From Agelas oroides (taxonomy: Eukaryota; Porifera; Demospongiae; Agelasida; Agelasidae), in the NCBI GenBank assembly GCA_949130485.1, contig OX422188.1:447391-511390 (forward strand): DNA of 64,000 nt, written 5' to 3'. Each line of letters starts with the position of its first letter. Positions within the stretch are counted from its first letter, which is position 1. Under the pieces are notes generated by a model. It was given only the letters and a program-made list of their open reading frames with translations. It was not told the origin of the DNA and ran no database searches. The translations under genes and the position numbers were made by a program. Positions 24,601 through 31,278 of this stretch are shown piece after piece.

Positions 24601-26696
24601 TGTACATAAGTAGACTGAGAGCAAACTCACGAAAGCAGTTGGTACATCCTTCACTGGGTATGAGGAAGGAGAGGCCGGACCCTGCACAACAGTCCCCTGG
24701 CCTGCTCACTCCTCTCACCACATCACCACGGCAATCACTGACGCTAAAACAGGTGAACGCTTGGGAGACAGCTGCAGATAAGAAAAGATTAAAAACTTAT
24801 TATTCAGTGAAAAGAGGTGAACTAGAGGAGGGAAAAGCTTGCAGTTGCTAGGGATTGGATCCAGGGCTCCTGGCTTGAGCATCCAAGGAAACAACCAACC
24901 CTCACAATCTCTATACATACTGAACAGCATAATTGGATCCAGGGCTCCTGGCTTGAGCATCCAAGGAAACAACCAACCCTCACAATCTCTATACATACTG
25001 AACAGCATAATTTAGTCCACCTTCCGCCCTGTCTGGGGTAACCTCTTGCCTCAGACAATCCAAAGATCATTTCCGAGATTAGAGATCTCTAAAATTGAAG
25101 AAAGGTTTACTGTTACCAACTAAAATATTAATGTTTCAACTGAATGGTTCATCATCATCAAGGCGAAAGTGAAGAAACATCAGCTAAAAGTTGTCTGGTT
25201 TCAAGTTTGTAACAGATAACAGCCAGCTGAGAAGCCACTGAAAAAAGCACATCTTAAGATCTTATGTATGAGCACATGCAGGCCCTGTGCATCCAATGAA
25301 ACCAGTGCACAACAGCTGTAGTTTGGGGGTTGCAGCATGTTTCCTCTTTGACGTGTACACACTATAAAGACAATATAATGTTCCTCTCATAACCACAAGC
25401 CTTACAAGAAAATACAGTCTAGAATACCTGTCGCCAGACTCCCACAGAAACTACCTGATGTTTACTTATTAACTCCCACGTAAACAGATTAGTATAAACC
25501 CTGAGATACAACATTTGGAACAGCCTGTATGCCATCCCTCCCTCCCTTCTTTCTCCTTCCGTCCCTCCTTTCCTCCCTCCTCCCCTCCCTCCCTTCTTTC
25601 TCCTTCCCTTTCTTTCTCCTCCCCTCCTTCCCTCCGTCCCTCCCTCCCTCCCTCAGAATTGAACACACTGAAGTGTGTAATGCTGGCCAGGCTTTCCGTT
25701 AGTGGCTCCATGAATGGCTCCTATGTGAGACACTGTGCCATCCATCACCCGTTCAACCGTGCCATCACTGCACATGGTGTCCACAACATTCACACTATGT
25801 TCAAACTCCAGATATCGCTTTTATCCCATTCGCAACACATCCCTGGAAAACCTGTCTGAATTAATATGTTCGGTTTAGTTGGGATGATCCAGTGGCCAAC
25901 AGCACAATTAAGGTTAGTATTAAGGGACTCGATCCCAGAACCAACAGTTATAAACATCATTTCTGCAAAGTTCTTTGGAGGTAGGCTCAGTGCACCCCAG
26001 AGGATCGAGGAATTAATCTCTACTGCAGCATATAATGTTTATAGCCTGGACAAAGCATTTTCAGGGGTGGGAGGGGCAGGTTTCCATGGTGCCCCCATTG
26101 GTAGGCTTAAACAATTGTCAAATTTCAGTTTCACTTTACAGCATTCAAGTGGATCTATAAAATAACCATTTTATCTCTATGTGTAAATTAATGGAAGTTG
26201 CCTCTGTCGAAATTCCACTGGTGACTGTCTAGCATATCACAAAGTTTTCTCCATCTTTTGTATTTGCCTAGCACAGAACTGCCAAATTTCTGAACTCTAG
26301 TTTATATCAGATGGCTTTCTTCTACCACCAAGCATACACATCAGTTAACTATTGGGGATGAAGAATGATGCTGTGTGAAAACAGCAACTTGCGTGGGAAT
26401 AAATCTGCTGATAGATCCACACTGACCAAGATCTCCAGAAACATGTTTACATGGCAACCATCAGTGATCAAAAAGCACTCAAAACGCAGTGATCTCCCGT
26501 CATATTGCACTTTTTTGGAACAAATTTAGGGTTTGTATAATGTGTTACAATTATGCAGATATATGCATGCAGCATTATTTCGTGGTTCTACATAACAAGC
26601 AATACTGAAGTAAGTGCAAGGCAGTGTAGTCATACCTATGACGCAGCTGCACATGAGAAGAAACCGCGGCAAAGTTCCGACCGGTACCCCCGCCAT
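11..26696 (-). CDS. Gene A: secreted IgGFc-binding / Calx-beta multidomain protein, aggregation-factor-like (3' end outside window)
   Basis: Spliced gene read from 26696 down to the left edge. I place 31 coding exons (6,835 nt, about 2,278 codons): 26636-26696, 24631-24771, 22581-23993, 22138-22287, 21757-21966, 21274-21411, 20447-20647, 19781-19921, 18618-18830, 18344-18487, 17618-17842, 17266-17400, 16863-16994, 16437-16640, 15701-15835, 15428-15628, 15100-15246, 14837-15031, 14427-14582, 14161-14358, 13209-13349, 12364-12540, 11786-12019, 10319-10483, 8778-8978, 6005-6394, 5181-5339, 4709-5020, 1359-1508, 859-1086, 11-148. Every junction is phase 1. Order: signal peptide, six-Cys motif, IgGFc-binding domain, 4 Calx-beta, six-Cys, 4 Calx-beta, six-Cys, 5 Calx-beta, six-Cys. 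Calx-beta domains bind Ca2+ in adhesion proteins, so an extracellular Ca2+-dependent adhesive role is inferred. The last visible exon ends in a good donor, so the gene continues. Exon boundaries are predictions from sequence; no transcript was available. Confidence 0.85.
859..1508 (-). CDS. Gene A Calx-beta 13 (exons 1359-1508 and 859-1086)
   Basis: The first half opens VVVGFERRMYIAGEGDG and ends QDGSAG; the second opens SSEDYTSVSMTLNTF and ends VLITDNDLS. A 3.2-kb intron separates it from Calx-beta 12. Donors are CAG|GTAGCA and TCA|GTAAGT. Confidence 0.85.
1847..1970. mobile_element. Palindromic MITE-like element in gene A intron
   Basis: Two arms of roughly 50 bp are near-perfect inverted copies (outer ends TAATAGTTATAGCACAGG and its complement), with a short GC-rich loop (GAGGGCGTAGCCCGAGG). 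It carries no coding capacity. The flanks are AT-rich. Typical of a foldback MITE. Confidence 0.75.
3052..3419. mobile_element. MITE with about 65-bp terminal inverted repeats
   Basis: The left end (GTCCCCAGACC... CCCTGCGG... AATAGGGTC) is repeated inverted at 3350-3419 (GACCCTATTTTT... GGTGTCTGGGGACGAGAC). The inner 230 bp has no ORF of note. CpG content is higher than in the surrounding intron. Confidence 0.7.
3559..3739. repeat. Two small hairpins
   Basis: Inverted arms CTTTCTGTTGCTT / AAGCAACAGAAAG at 3559-3597, and CCCAGACCTTCTCC / GGAGAAGGCCTGGG at about 3680-3739. Probably remnants of short inverted-repeat elements. Confidence 0.5.
4709..5339 (-). CDS. Gene A Calx-beta 12 (exons 5181-5339 and 4709-5020)
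   Basis: The first half reads VVVVGFVDTLVEVNETDG, ending MDGSAG; the second exon is unusually long (104 codons), with about 30 extra residues before FDVTEFSVLNQMFND, then DDVPEGVEELQLTLSL and an end VRIRDFSC. Phase 1-1 throughout. Confidence 0.83.
6005..6394 (-). CDS. Gene A Calx-beta 11, single exon
   Basis: A complete 130-codon domain without the usual internal intron: IQIGFTQRRIF at the start, GEDFEIPGSDRP in the middle, NTPENQEVFQLSITP, and VIQDEDG at the end. Phase 1-1. It includes a C-x5-C pair (FTCTEANGCFQQ). The only other single-exon Calx-beta in the window is in gene B at 35349-35681. Confidence 0.88.
6395..8777. other. Long intron of gene A, nothing recognised
   Basis: A 2.4-kb intron between Calx-beta 11 and the second half of Calx-beta 10. 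I find no exon with phase-1 borders and no clear inverted-repeat element. Part of 7900-8020 is weakly similar to 8640-8740, which hints at an old local duplication. Confidence 0.5.
8778..10483 (-). CDS. Gene A Calx-beta 10 (exons 10319-10483 and 8778-8978)
   Basis: The first half opens VVIGFSQDDYIGDEGEP and ends ERNATS; the second opens NDFNDTVIVTEV and contains IIDDEINEGREVFDVFLE, ending RIRKSDR instead of the acidic cluster. The 1.34-kb intron has a small hairpin at 9550-9593 and no other recognised feature. Confidence 0.8.
9550..9593. repeat. Hairpin
   Basis: Arms CAGGAGCTTATAAGCG / inverted copy ending ATAAGCTCCTG around a short loop. No function visible. Confidence 0.5.
11383..11562. 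repeat. Dispersed repeat copy 1
   Basis: About 180 bp (CCATTGCCAGCC... GGAGTGGGTGCTTGTGCA... AAGCACTTCCTCCA) recurring in the same orientation at 50050-50217 with scattered substitutions and small indels. No terminal repeats were seen. Here it lies in a gene A intron, there between genes B and C. Confidence 0.65.
11786..12540 (-). CDS. Gene A Calx-beta 9, divergent (exons 12364-12540 and 11786-12019)
   Basis: The first half has VHGFVQTSDLVINEGATQ and an added C-x-D-S-S-N-G-G tail; the second opens DPSDFTDTGCGSN and ends LNIRVIDVTG. The extra cysteine in each half could form a disulfide across the domain (inference). The acidic end is reduced to a single D. Confidence 0.78.
13209..13349 (-). 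CDS. Gene A six-cysteine motif 3
   Basis: Pattern C-x5-C-G-G, VTGVSTARDCCLGSGLSFR, then C-x2-C-I-G. About 87% alike by eye at the DNA level to the copy at 11-148, much closer than to copies 1 and 2, so copies 3 and 4 come from a later duplication. Acceptor CCCACAG, donor G|GTAAGC, phase 1-1. Confidence 0.85.
13984..14125 (-). pseudogene. Decayed second-half Calx-beta exon inside an intron of gene A
   Basis: The minus strand carries VESVEQFTA followed by sequence that still aligns base by base with the end of exon 15428-15628 (GTGGAGCAGTTCACTGC shared), up to a degenerate copy of its ITDTDGK end and donor. Small deletions shift the frame and the donor is lost. It sits just after Calx-beta 8, where another domain would be expected, and has no first-half partner. 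Confidence 0.7.
14161..14582 (-). CDS. Gene A Calx-beta 8 (exons 14427-14582 and 14161-14358)
   Basis: Near-copy of Calx-beta 7: IGFDATAYTFTETDSS in the first half, SSDYTTVSMDLTFN in the second. It differs by a three-residue METI-type extension at the start of the first exon and by one extra Asp (RDDDDS) at the end. Confidence 0.9.
14837..15246 (-). CDS. Gene A Calx-beta 7 (exons 15100-15246 and 14837-15031)
   Basis: The first half has VGFNATAYTFTETDSS and ends VDGSATG; the second opens SSDYTTVSMDLTFN and ends VTIQDDDS. Exons and the 68-bp intron between them are almost identical to Calx-beta 8, so the two arose by a recent duplication that kept the intron. Confidence 0.9.
15428..15835 (-). 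CDS. Gene A Calx-beta 6 (exons 15701-15835 and 15428-15628)
   Basis: The first half reads VIVEFDPTSYTVSES and ends DGTATG; the second opens AGQDYIATSQRITFL and ends VDITDTDG. The second exon is the nearest relative of the decayed exon at 13984-14125. The intron between the halves is only 72 bp. Confidence 0.88.
16437..16994 (-). CDS. Gene A Calx-beta 5 (exons 16863-16994 and 16437-16640)
   Basis: The first half opens IGFDQEVYTLSERAAL; its donor GCTT|GTGAGA replaces the usual ACAG|GT. The second half opens ASDYQLATPQIVL but ends IIIQDVG, so the terminal acidic pair of the Ca2+ site is missing, which suggests weakened Ca2+ binding in this copy (inference). Confidence 0.8.
17266..17400 (-). CDS. 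Gene A six-cysteine motif 2
   Basis: About 45 residues: C-x6-C-G-G, S-V-R-D-C-C, G-T-S-F, then C-x2-C. It closes the first block of four Calx-beta domains. Acceptor TTCCACAG, donor C|GTAAGT, phase 1-1. It is the most divergent of the four copies in this window. Confidence 0.82.
17618..18487 (-). CDS. Gene A Calx-beta 4 (exons 18344-18487 and 17618-17842)
   Basis: The first half opens ADIGLDVARRTVTEGEE; the second opens AGDDFQSV and ends ILIMDNDPPNTG. The second exon ends ACAG|GCAAGT, a textbook GC-AG donor in phase 1, the second GC donor of this gene at the same domain boundary. No in-phase GT donor is present nearby. Confidence 0.84.
18618..19921 (-). CDS. Gene A Calx-beta 3 (exons 19781-19921 and 18618-18830)
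   Basis: The first half reads AVIGFSPVLYTVEEG and ends VDGSATG; the second opens AGSDFTQLSQEVVF and ends VTITDND. The 950-bp intron between them holds a CA/CCCA-rich tract right after the donor and a small inverted-repeat element at 19169-19313. Confidence 0.87.
19169..19313. mobile_element. Short MITE, terminal inverted repeat TACCGTATTGT
   Basis: About 145 bp bounded by TACCGTATTGT and its complement, with further inverted match (GGGAAGCGC / GAGCGCTTGCCC) inside. The TACCGTA start is shared with the element at 54632-55046. Confidence 0.65.
20114..20383 (-). mobile_element. tRNA-derived SINE with poly(A) tail
   Basis: Read on the minus strand, it starts with a tRNA-like head: A-box-like TGGCCTATTGG at 20368-20378 and B box GGTTCCAGTCC at 20324-20334. 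A unique body follows, then a 20-base A run (T run on plus, 20114-20133). Flanking direct repeats AACTTG[C/T]AGTTATT at 20096-20109 and 20384-20397 look like a 14-bp target-site duplication with one mismatch. It sits in the intron between Calx-beta 2 and 3 of gene A. Confidence 0.85.
20447..21411 (-). CDS. Gene A Calx-beta 2 (exons 21274-21411 and 20447-20647)
   Basis: The first half opens MNISFTRTVINVREGVG and ends EGTARG; the second opens AEEDYRRLEE and ends VIIRDND, the acidic Ca2+-site end usual for this family. Donors are GAG|GTGTGT and ACT|GTGAGT; both exons are phase 1-1. Confidence 0.85.
21551..21752. repeat. (CA)n microsatellite abutting the GC donor of gene A
   Basis: CA repeats of about 90 bp and 30 bp, interrupted by ATGC-rich spacers. 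On the coding (minus) strand this is a (GT)n tract that starts within five bases of the exon 21757-21966 donor. Confidence 0.9.
21757..22287 (-). CDS. Gene A Calx-beta 1 (exons 22138-22287 and 21757-21966)
   Basis: The first half begins PQVTLQSAMMELYESN; the second half begins AGVDYIP and ends ILNDDPDLP. The second exon has no phase-1 GT donor. CCAG|GCATGT is in phase and leads into a long GT/CA microsatellite, so a GC-AG intron is the best model. A GT donor two bases further on would shift the frame. Confidence 0.8.
22581..23993 (-). CDS. Gene A exon 3: IgGFc-binding N-terminal domain
   Basis: A single large exon of about 471 codons with the IgGFc-binding-protein N-terminal fold signature: FYLGFFSN near the start, FTVEARG, a G-x-F-V-R-S-L-Q-G-E segment, DYDDGEREPLDPLGDSTFVI, ISGHECGNLP, TTYxxN near the C-terminal third, HEDPQVAFSVIAYWLS, then a closing PIACESG. 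It aligns along its length with gene B exon 2, showing that A and B are paralogues. The 3' boundary has two phase-1 options, 22581 (G|GTAGGT) and 22596 (G|GTAAAC); I kept the one with G at +5. Confidence 0.88.
24065..24224. repeat. Four perfect 40-bp tandem copies, each with a consensus 5' splice site
   Basis: Unit ends ...GGGACTTACCT on plus, so the gene A strand reads GAGGTAAGTCCC once per unit. A fifth donor copy is at 24219-24232. No acceptable exon precedes them in phase (the nearest candidate meets a stop), so they are donor-like decoys inside intron 2, not exon ends. Confidence 0.85.
24631..24771 (-). CDS. Gene A exon 2: six-cysteine motif 1
   Basis: Encodes about 47 residues with the pattern C-x5-C-x-G, G-V-S, G-D-C-C, G-S-G-L-S-F, then C-x2-C (C at both ends, DCC in the middle). 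The same motif recurs at 17266-17400, 13209-13349 and 11-148. Acceptor CTGCAG, donor C|GTGAGT, phase 1 on both sides. I do not recognise it as a named domain; the cysteines suggest a small disulfide-bonded module. Confidence 0.8.
24854..25010. repeat. 78-bp tandem duplication with tRNA-SINE-like sequence
   Basis: Two essentially identical 78-bp units. The segment GGATCCAGGGCTCCTGGCTT resembles the B-box region of the tRNA-like repeat at 43600-43690, so this is probably a doubled SINE fragment. Confidence 0.6.
25868..26035 (-). mobile_element. Truncated, diverged copy of the 20114-20383 SINE
   Basis: Shares the blocks GGGATGA[C/T]CCAGT, TTAAGG, GAGGTAGG and a TTAATCTCT-type segment in the same order with the intact SINE, but lacks the tRNA head and A tail. 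In intron 2 of gene A. The adjacent 25520-25655 is a CCTTCC-rich tract. Confidence 0.6.
26636..26696 (-). CDS. Gene A exon 1: signal peptide
   Basis: The ATG at 26696 opens MAGVPVGTLPRFLLMCSCVI, a short N-region followed by a hydrophobic core typical of a secretory signal. The exon ends G|GTATGA in phase 1. I chose this ATG over the upstream in-frame one at 26798 because it places the hydrophobic stretch at the N-terminus and mirrors exon 1 of gene B. It lies 137 bp from gene B's ATG on the other strand. Confidence 0.8.
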
Positions 26697-26833
26697 ATTC
26701 ACCTCGATCTTCCCTCCACATGCGCGCGCCGCACTTGCACAAAGCTCCGCCCATTTCCGGGAGGGCAGGGCTGGAGCTGAACAATAGCTAGTAATCACTG
26801 AGGAGTGCGGACAGAGCGGCGGTGGTCGAAATT
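26697..26833. promoter_or_regulatory. Shared divergent promoter of genes A and B
   Basis: Only 137 bp separate the two opposite ATGs. The interval is locally GC- and CpG-rich (GCGCGCGCC around 26722-26730), has a GC-box-like TCCGCCC at 26746-26752 and an ETS-like CCATTTCCGG at 26751-26760, and no TATA box. Both 5' UTRs must lie within it unless there are upstream non-coding exons. Co-expression of A and B is the inference. Confidence 0.65.
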
Positions 26834-26909
26834 ATGGCAAAATATCTGTCATTGCTCCATGTACTGCTTGCAGCGTCCATTGCGGGAGCACTTCAGAGCT
26901 CACCGATTG
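26834..26909 (+). CDS. Gene B exon 1: signal peptide
   Basis: MAKYLSLLHVLLAASIAGAL is a clear secretory signal with likely cleavage after AGA or GAL. It ends ATTG|GTAAGA in phase 1, the same phase and a similar length as exon 1 of gene A. It is followed directly by the IgGFc domain; the six-Cys exon found in A is absent here. Confidence 0.9.
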
Positions 26910-29900
26910 GTAAGAATAATTTTACAATTTCAGGAAAAATTATTTATCCTGCCATCACTGCTTGGTGTTGTGAATTTTGGTGGTTTGCATGTGTACTATG
27001 AACTGTTAGATTAGGCGCCAAATTTAGTGAAATTGTGGCCACTTTTGTAGTTAAAGCACTCAACTCTGGGCCAAAAGCCTCTAAAGTATTGTTTATACCT
27101 TGGAAGACAGGCCTATTAGGCTGAGAGGTTAAAAAAAAAAAGAATATACCTTTACCTTAAGCCAAGGTGTCCCTAACTCAGGGGGTTCTGTACATTGAGT
27201 CCAATAGGCATGTAATCAAGTGATCTAATATAAACATATGAGACATTAATATGCACACATAACAACAGGTTTTGGTACATACTCAACCAAGGCAAATGAA
27301 TTTGTCATTGGCTTCATGGCAAATCCAGTTGACGACCCAACTCAAACCATTCCTCTGCTGGTGACAACGGATGAGCCACTTCCAGTGAATTTCACAGTGG
27401 AAGCAAGCAACCCTGCATTTGTAATGGCAGAAATAGCAACATATGGATCTGTTACAACTCTGCAGCTACCTAAAGCGGTTGTCGTCACTAACAGCTTACA
27501 GCGAAATAAAGGAATCCATATTAAGGCCGAGAATGGAAAAACGATTAGCGTCTATGGCTCAAACCATGAGATATCTTCAAGTGATTTTTTTACTGCCCTC
27601 CCTTGCATTGATTATCCTGCTACTCTGCGTAATGGACGCAAACCAAGACACAGATACTACATCGTCTCTGGGAGTTCAACAACATCTCCGACAGCCAACA
27701 GCCAATTTCTGATCATTTCATGCCAAGCTAATACCCAAATCCGACTTACTCCTACACAGAATATTGAAATCCCAGGTGGCTTAGCTAATGCAAGCCAAAG
27801 AACTACTTTCACCCTAGGTCGCTTGGAAACATATCTCGCACAATCAAGACAAGATTTGACAGGAACCTTTGTGGAGTCTGACTACCCCGTTGCTGTCTTT
27901 ACTGGGCATGAATGTAGCGATGTACCGGTGGGAGCCCGGAGTTGTAATTACCTTGTCGAAGCAGTTCCTTCACACTATACTTGGGGGGCATTTTTCTTTA
28001 CCGCGCCATTCGCAGGACGCAGATCTGGAGAAATATTCCAAGTTACAGCCCTGAACAGGGACCTCACAGCTGTAAACGTGACATGTACAACTCGTGGTAT
28101 GCAGAACTCGACTCGAGATGTCACCACGACGAACTTGGGCAGGGATGAGTATTTCAATTTTACAACAGGTCCAGATGATTTCTGCTGTATTGAATCTAGT
28201 CAACCTATTCTTGTAATGCAGTATGGCACAGGGGCCTCCACTGAGCCTAACAACACGCTAGGAGCTCCTTTTATGATGACCGTGCCTCCAGTTCAACAGT
28301 ACTCCAACAACTTCACAGTCTCAACGGCTCTTGGAGCTGGATTCACGACTCATTACGTGAATGTCCTGGTCTCAGCTCAGTTCTTTGATGATTCTCGTGA
28401 AGCCCAAAATAGCATCCAGTTGAACAACACTCGAGCGTCTGGAGACTGGAGCCCTCTCTACTGTAGAAGCCAAACTGTGTGTGGCTACGGGACACAGATT
28501 GTTCTTACTCAGGGAGATTCAACTGTGTTACACCAGGACCCCTCCGCAGGTATTGGTGTCTTTGCCTATGGGTACGGTGCCGGAGTTTCTTATGGCTACC
28601 CAGCTGGATTCAACCTAGAGCCCATTGCCTGTGAGTTTGACATCTTGGACCATCGTGGTAGTTTGCAAAATGCCACCACAATTAATTGCATGAAACCATA
28701 CAGGTGAAATCTGGGCTGTTTAAAGATCCACGTTACCATAGTTACTGTACCTGGAGGTAGTTAGGTATTTTGCATGAGTCCAACAGCTGTCAGGAGGTAG
28801 TTATATTTGCATGTGAGTCAGACAGCTGTGGAGGTAACTTTATTCGCTTGTGAGTGGGACTGGTAATTGTGTTTGCATTTGAGTGGGACAGCTGTCTGGG
28901 TGTCATTTGTATGCAGTCAGACCTACTGCTGAGGTAGTTGTATGTCATATATAGAGCTCCAGGTGGTGCTGTTTGGGTTGTTTGAACCTGATGTTTGCCA
29001 TCTGTCTTACTGGTGAGCAGCTGTAGAGGAGAAATTGGTTATGAAAACAGATGCCAGAGAAATTCCATGGCCTCCTTGGAAAACTATTCCAAGAATCCTC
29101 TTGATGATCTATGAATGGCCCTCTAGTACATTTTGTACTGTGTTTGCATCACAATTCTCACTTACTTCTCTTTCCCGCTATCCTCCTACTCCACCTTCTC
29201 TTCTCTCTATCTCTCCCCTCCTTCCTCCTCCCTCTCCTCTTCTCCTCCCCTTCCTGCTCTCTATCTCTCCCCTCCTTCCTCCTCTCTCCTCTTCTCCTCC
29301 CCTTCCTACTCCACCTTCTCTTCCCCCTCTCCAATCCTTACTTCCTCCTTCTTCTCCTCTTTTCCTCCCCTTCCTGCTCTCTATCACTCCACTCCTTCCT
29401 CCCCTTCCTGCTCTCTATCCCTCCCCTCCTTCCTCGATCCTCCCTCTAATTCCTTATCCACCTTCCTCCCCTCCTTTCTCTTCTCCTCTCATCTCCCTCC
29501 ATTCTGCCCTAACTCTGCTCCCATTTCCTCTCCAGTCCCCATCCTTTCTTTCTCCACTGAGGAGTACACAGTGGGGGAGGGTGCAGACAACGCTACGGTG
29601 GTGATAACCAGGCAGGGGGACACTTCTGTCCCAATAACAGTGATGCTGAACTCTGATCCCATTAATGCTACTGGTGAGTGAGTCCTATTCCCAGGCCACA
29701 TCTCAAGGACTGGGAATGGAACTTACAATGATCATACAATATATAGTATGGGTGACTTAACATAGCACAAGGAACAGAACACTATAGAAATCATTGATGG
29801 TATACTGACAATCAAGTTCTGTTCCCCGGGACTGGGAATGAGACTCCCAGTGTTGATACCTTTTCTCCGTTTCCATGGTATTGTTATGGAGGTGGTGTTA

Positions 29901-31038
29901 GCAAGGGTTACATACACAGTAGTAAAGTGAACAATTGTATACAGTGCTTTAATTAATTTGCCTGGAAGCCATTGTTTGGTAACTCAGCTACAATCTAGGT
30001 ACTTCAAAGGCACTATTAGTTGATTTTCATGGGAGAGTTTATTTTGTACACAATGAGAGTTAGTGGTACAGTCCTCAGTAGGGTATAGCCTCATTCCCAG
30101 GCTCTCTTCCCCTCTGCCTGGGAATGAGGCTACATGGAGGCCTGGGGGGCGGGGCTACATGGGCTTAATTCCAGCAAGTTATTAATTGTCACGGAAATGA
30201 GTATCAAGTTTGATTCCATAGTGATCTTCACTATGACCTATTCTAGTTCCATACCAGTACTTTAGAGTAATATCCAGTCTTTCGATACCGAAACGATATT
30301 GAAGGTGTTTGTGAGCTTTCACTGAGCATGTTTTTCTAATGACAGCTGGTGTGGATTACGACTCGGTTGCGTTGCAGCTGTCATTTCTTCCTGGGGAGGT
30401 GAGGGAAGACGTTGAGCTCAACATCACTGATGATCTTCTGCCAGAGGGAAACGAAACATTTCGTCTGGTGCTCTCAGTTGTCGGGGACGACACAGTGATA
30501 CTGAAGACAGCTGAATCCAATATCACCATCACCGATGATGATCGTGAGCAAGTATATTATGTTTATGGGTTGGGGGTTTGACCCTACTACTTACGTATAT
30601 GACTAATGAGGTTAATGCATTTATATATGATGTCAGTATGATGTAATCCCCCAATAAAGTTTGAAATTGGTTTGACCCTGCAACTTAAGACTGATCCCGT
30701 ATTTAGGTATGATGTCATTACGATTTAATACTTCCAATAGCAATTGAAATTGGGTTTGACCCTGCCACTTACATGACTGATGAGGCCATGGGGCGGGTGC
30801 CGCTGGTGATCAGATCCGAAACTCCTAATCCTGGTCCCACGACTATTGTCCTTCGTCTGACCACTGAGGAAGGAACAGCAACAGGTAAGGGAGGAGTACA
30901 TACCTCCACTAATTCCACACCAGTTTAGACTAGTCAAATGCATGACAAGAAGGGCAGGTCCTGAATTACCTTTTTGGCTGTTTATTGCATTTGTACACAA
31001 ACGTATGTATGTCTCTTACCTTCACATACACACATTGT

Positions 31039-31075
<37 letters not shown>

Positions 31076-31153
31076 GCACACACACACGCACACACAAATA
31101 TGCTCACACACACACACACACACAAACACACGCACACACACACACACACACAT

Positions 31154-31188
<35 letters not shown>

Positions 31189-31199
31189 CGCACACACAT

Positions 31200-31278
<79 letters not shown>

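Noticed and set aside
28658..28707. Strong CAG|GTGAAA donor at 28703 as the end of gene B exon 2
   Set aside because: It is phase 2, and no phase-2 acceptor leading into the Calx-beta exons was found.
29035..29681. Pro/Ser/Leu-rich open frames up to 189 codons
   Set aside because: C/T-rich intron tract; only the final part from 29536 is a Calx-beta exon.
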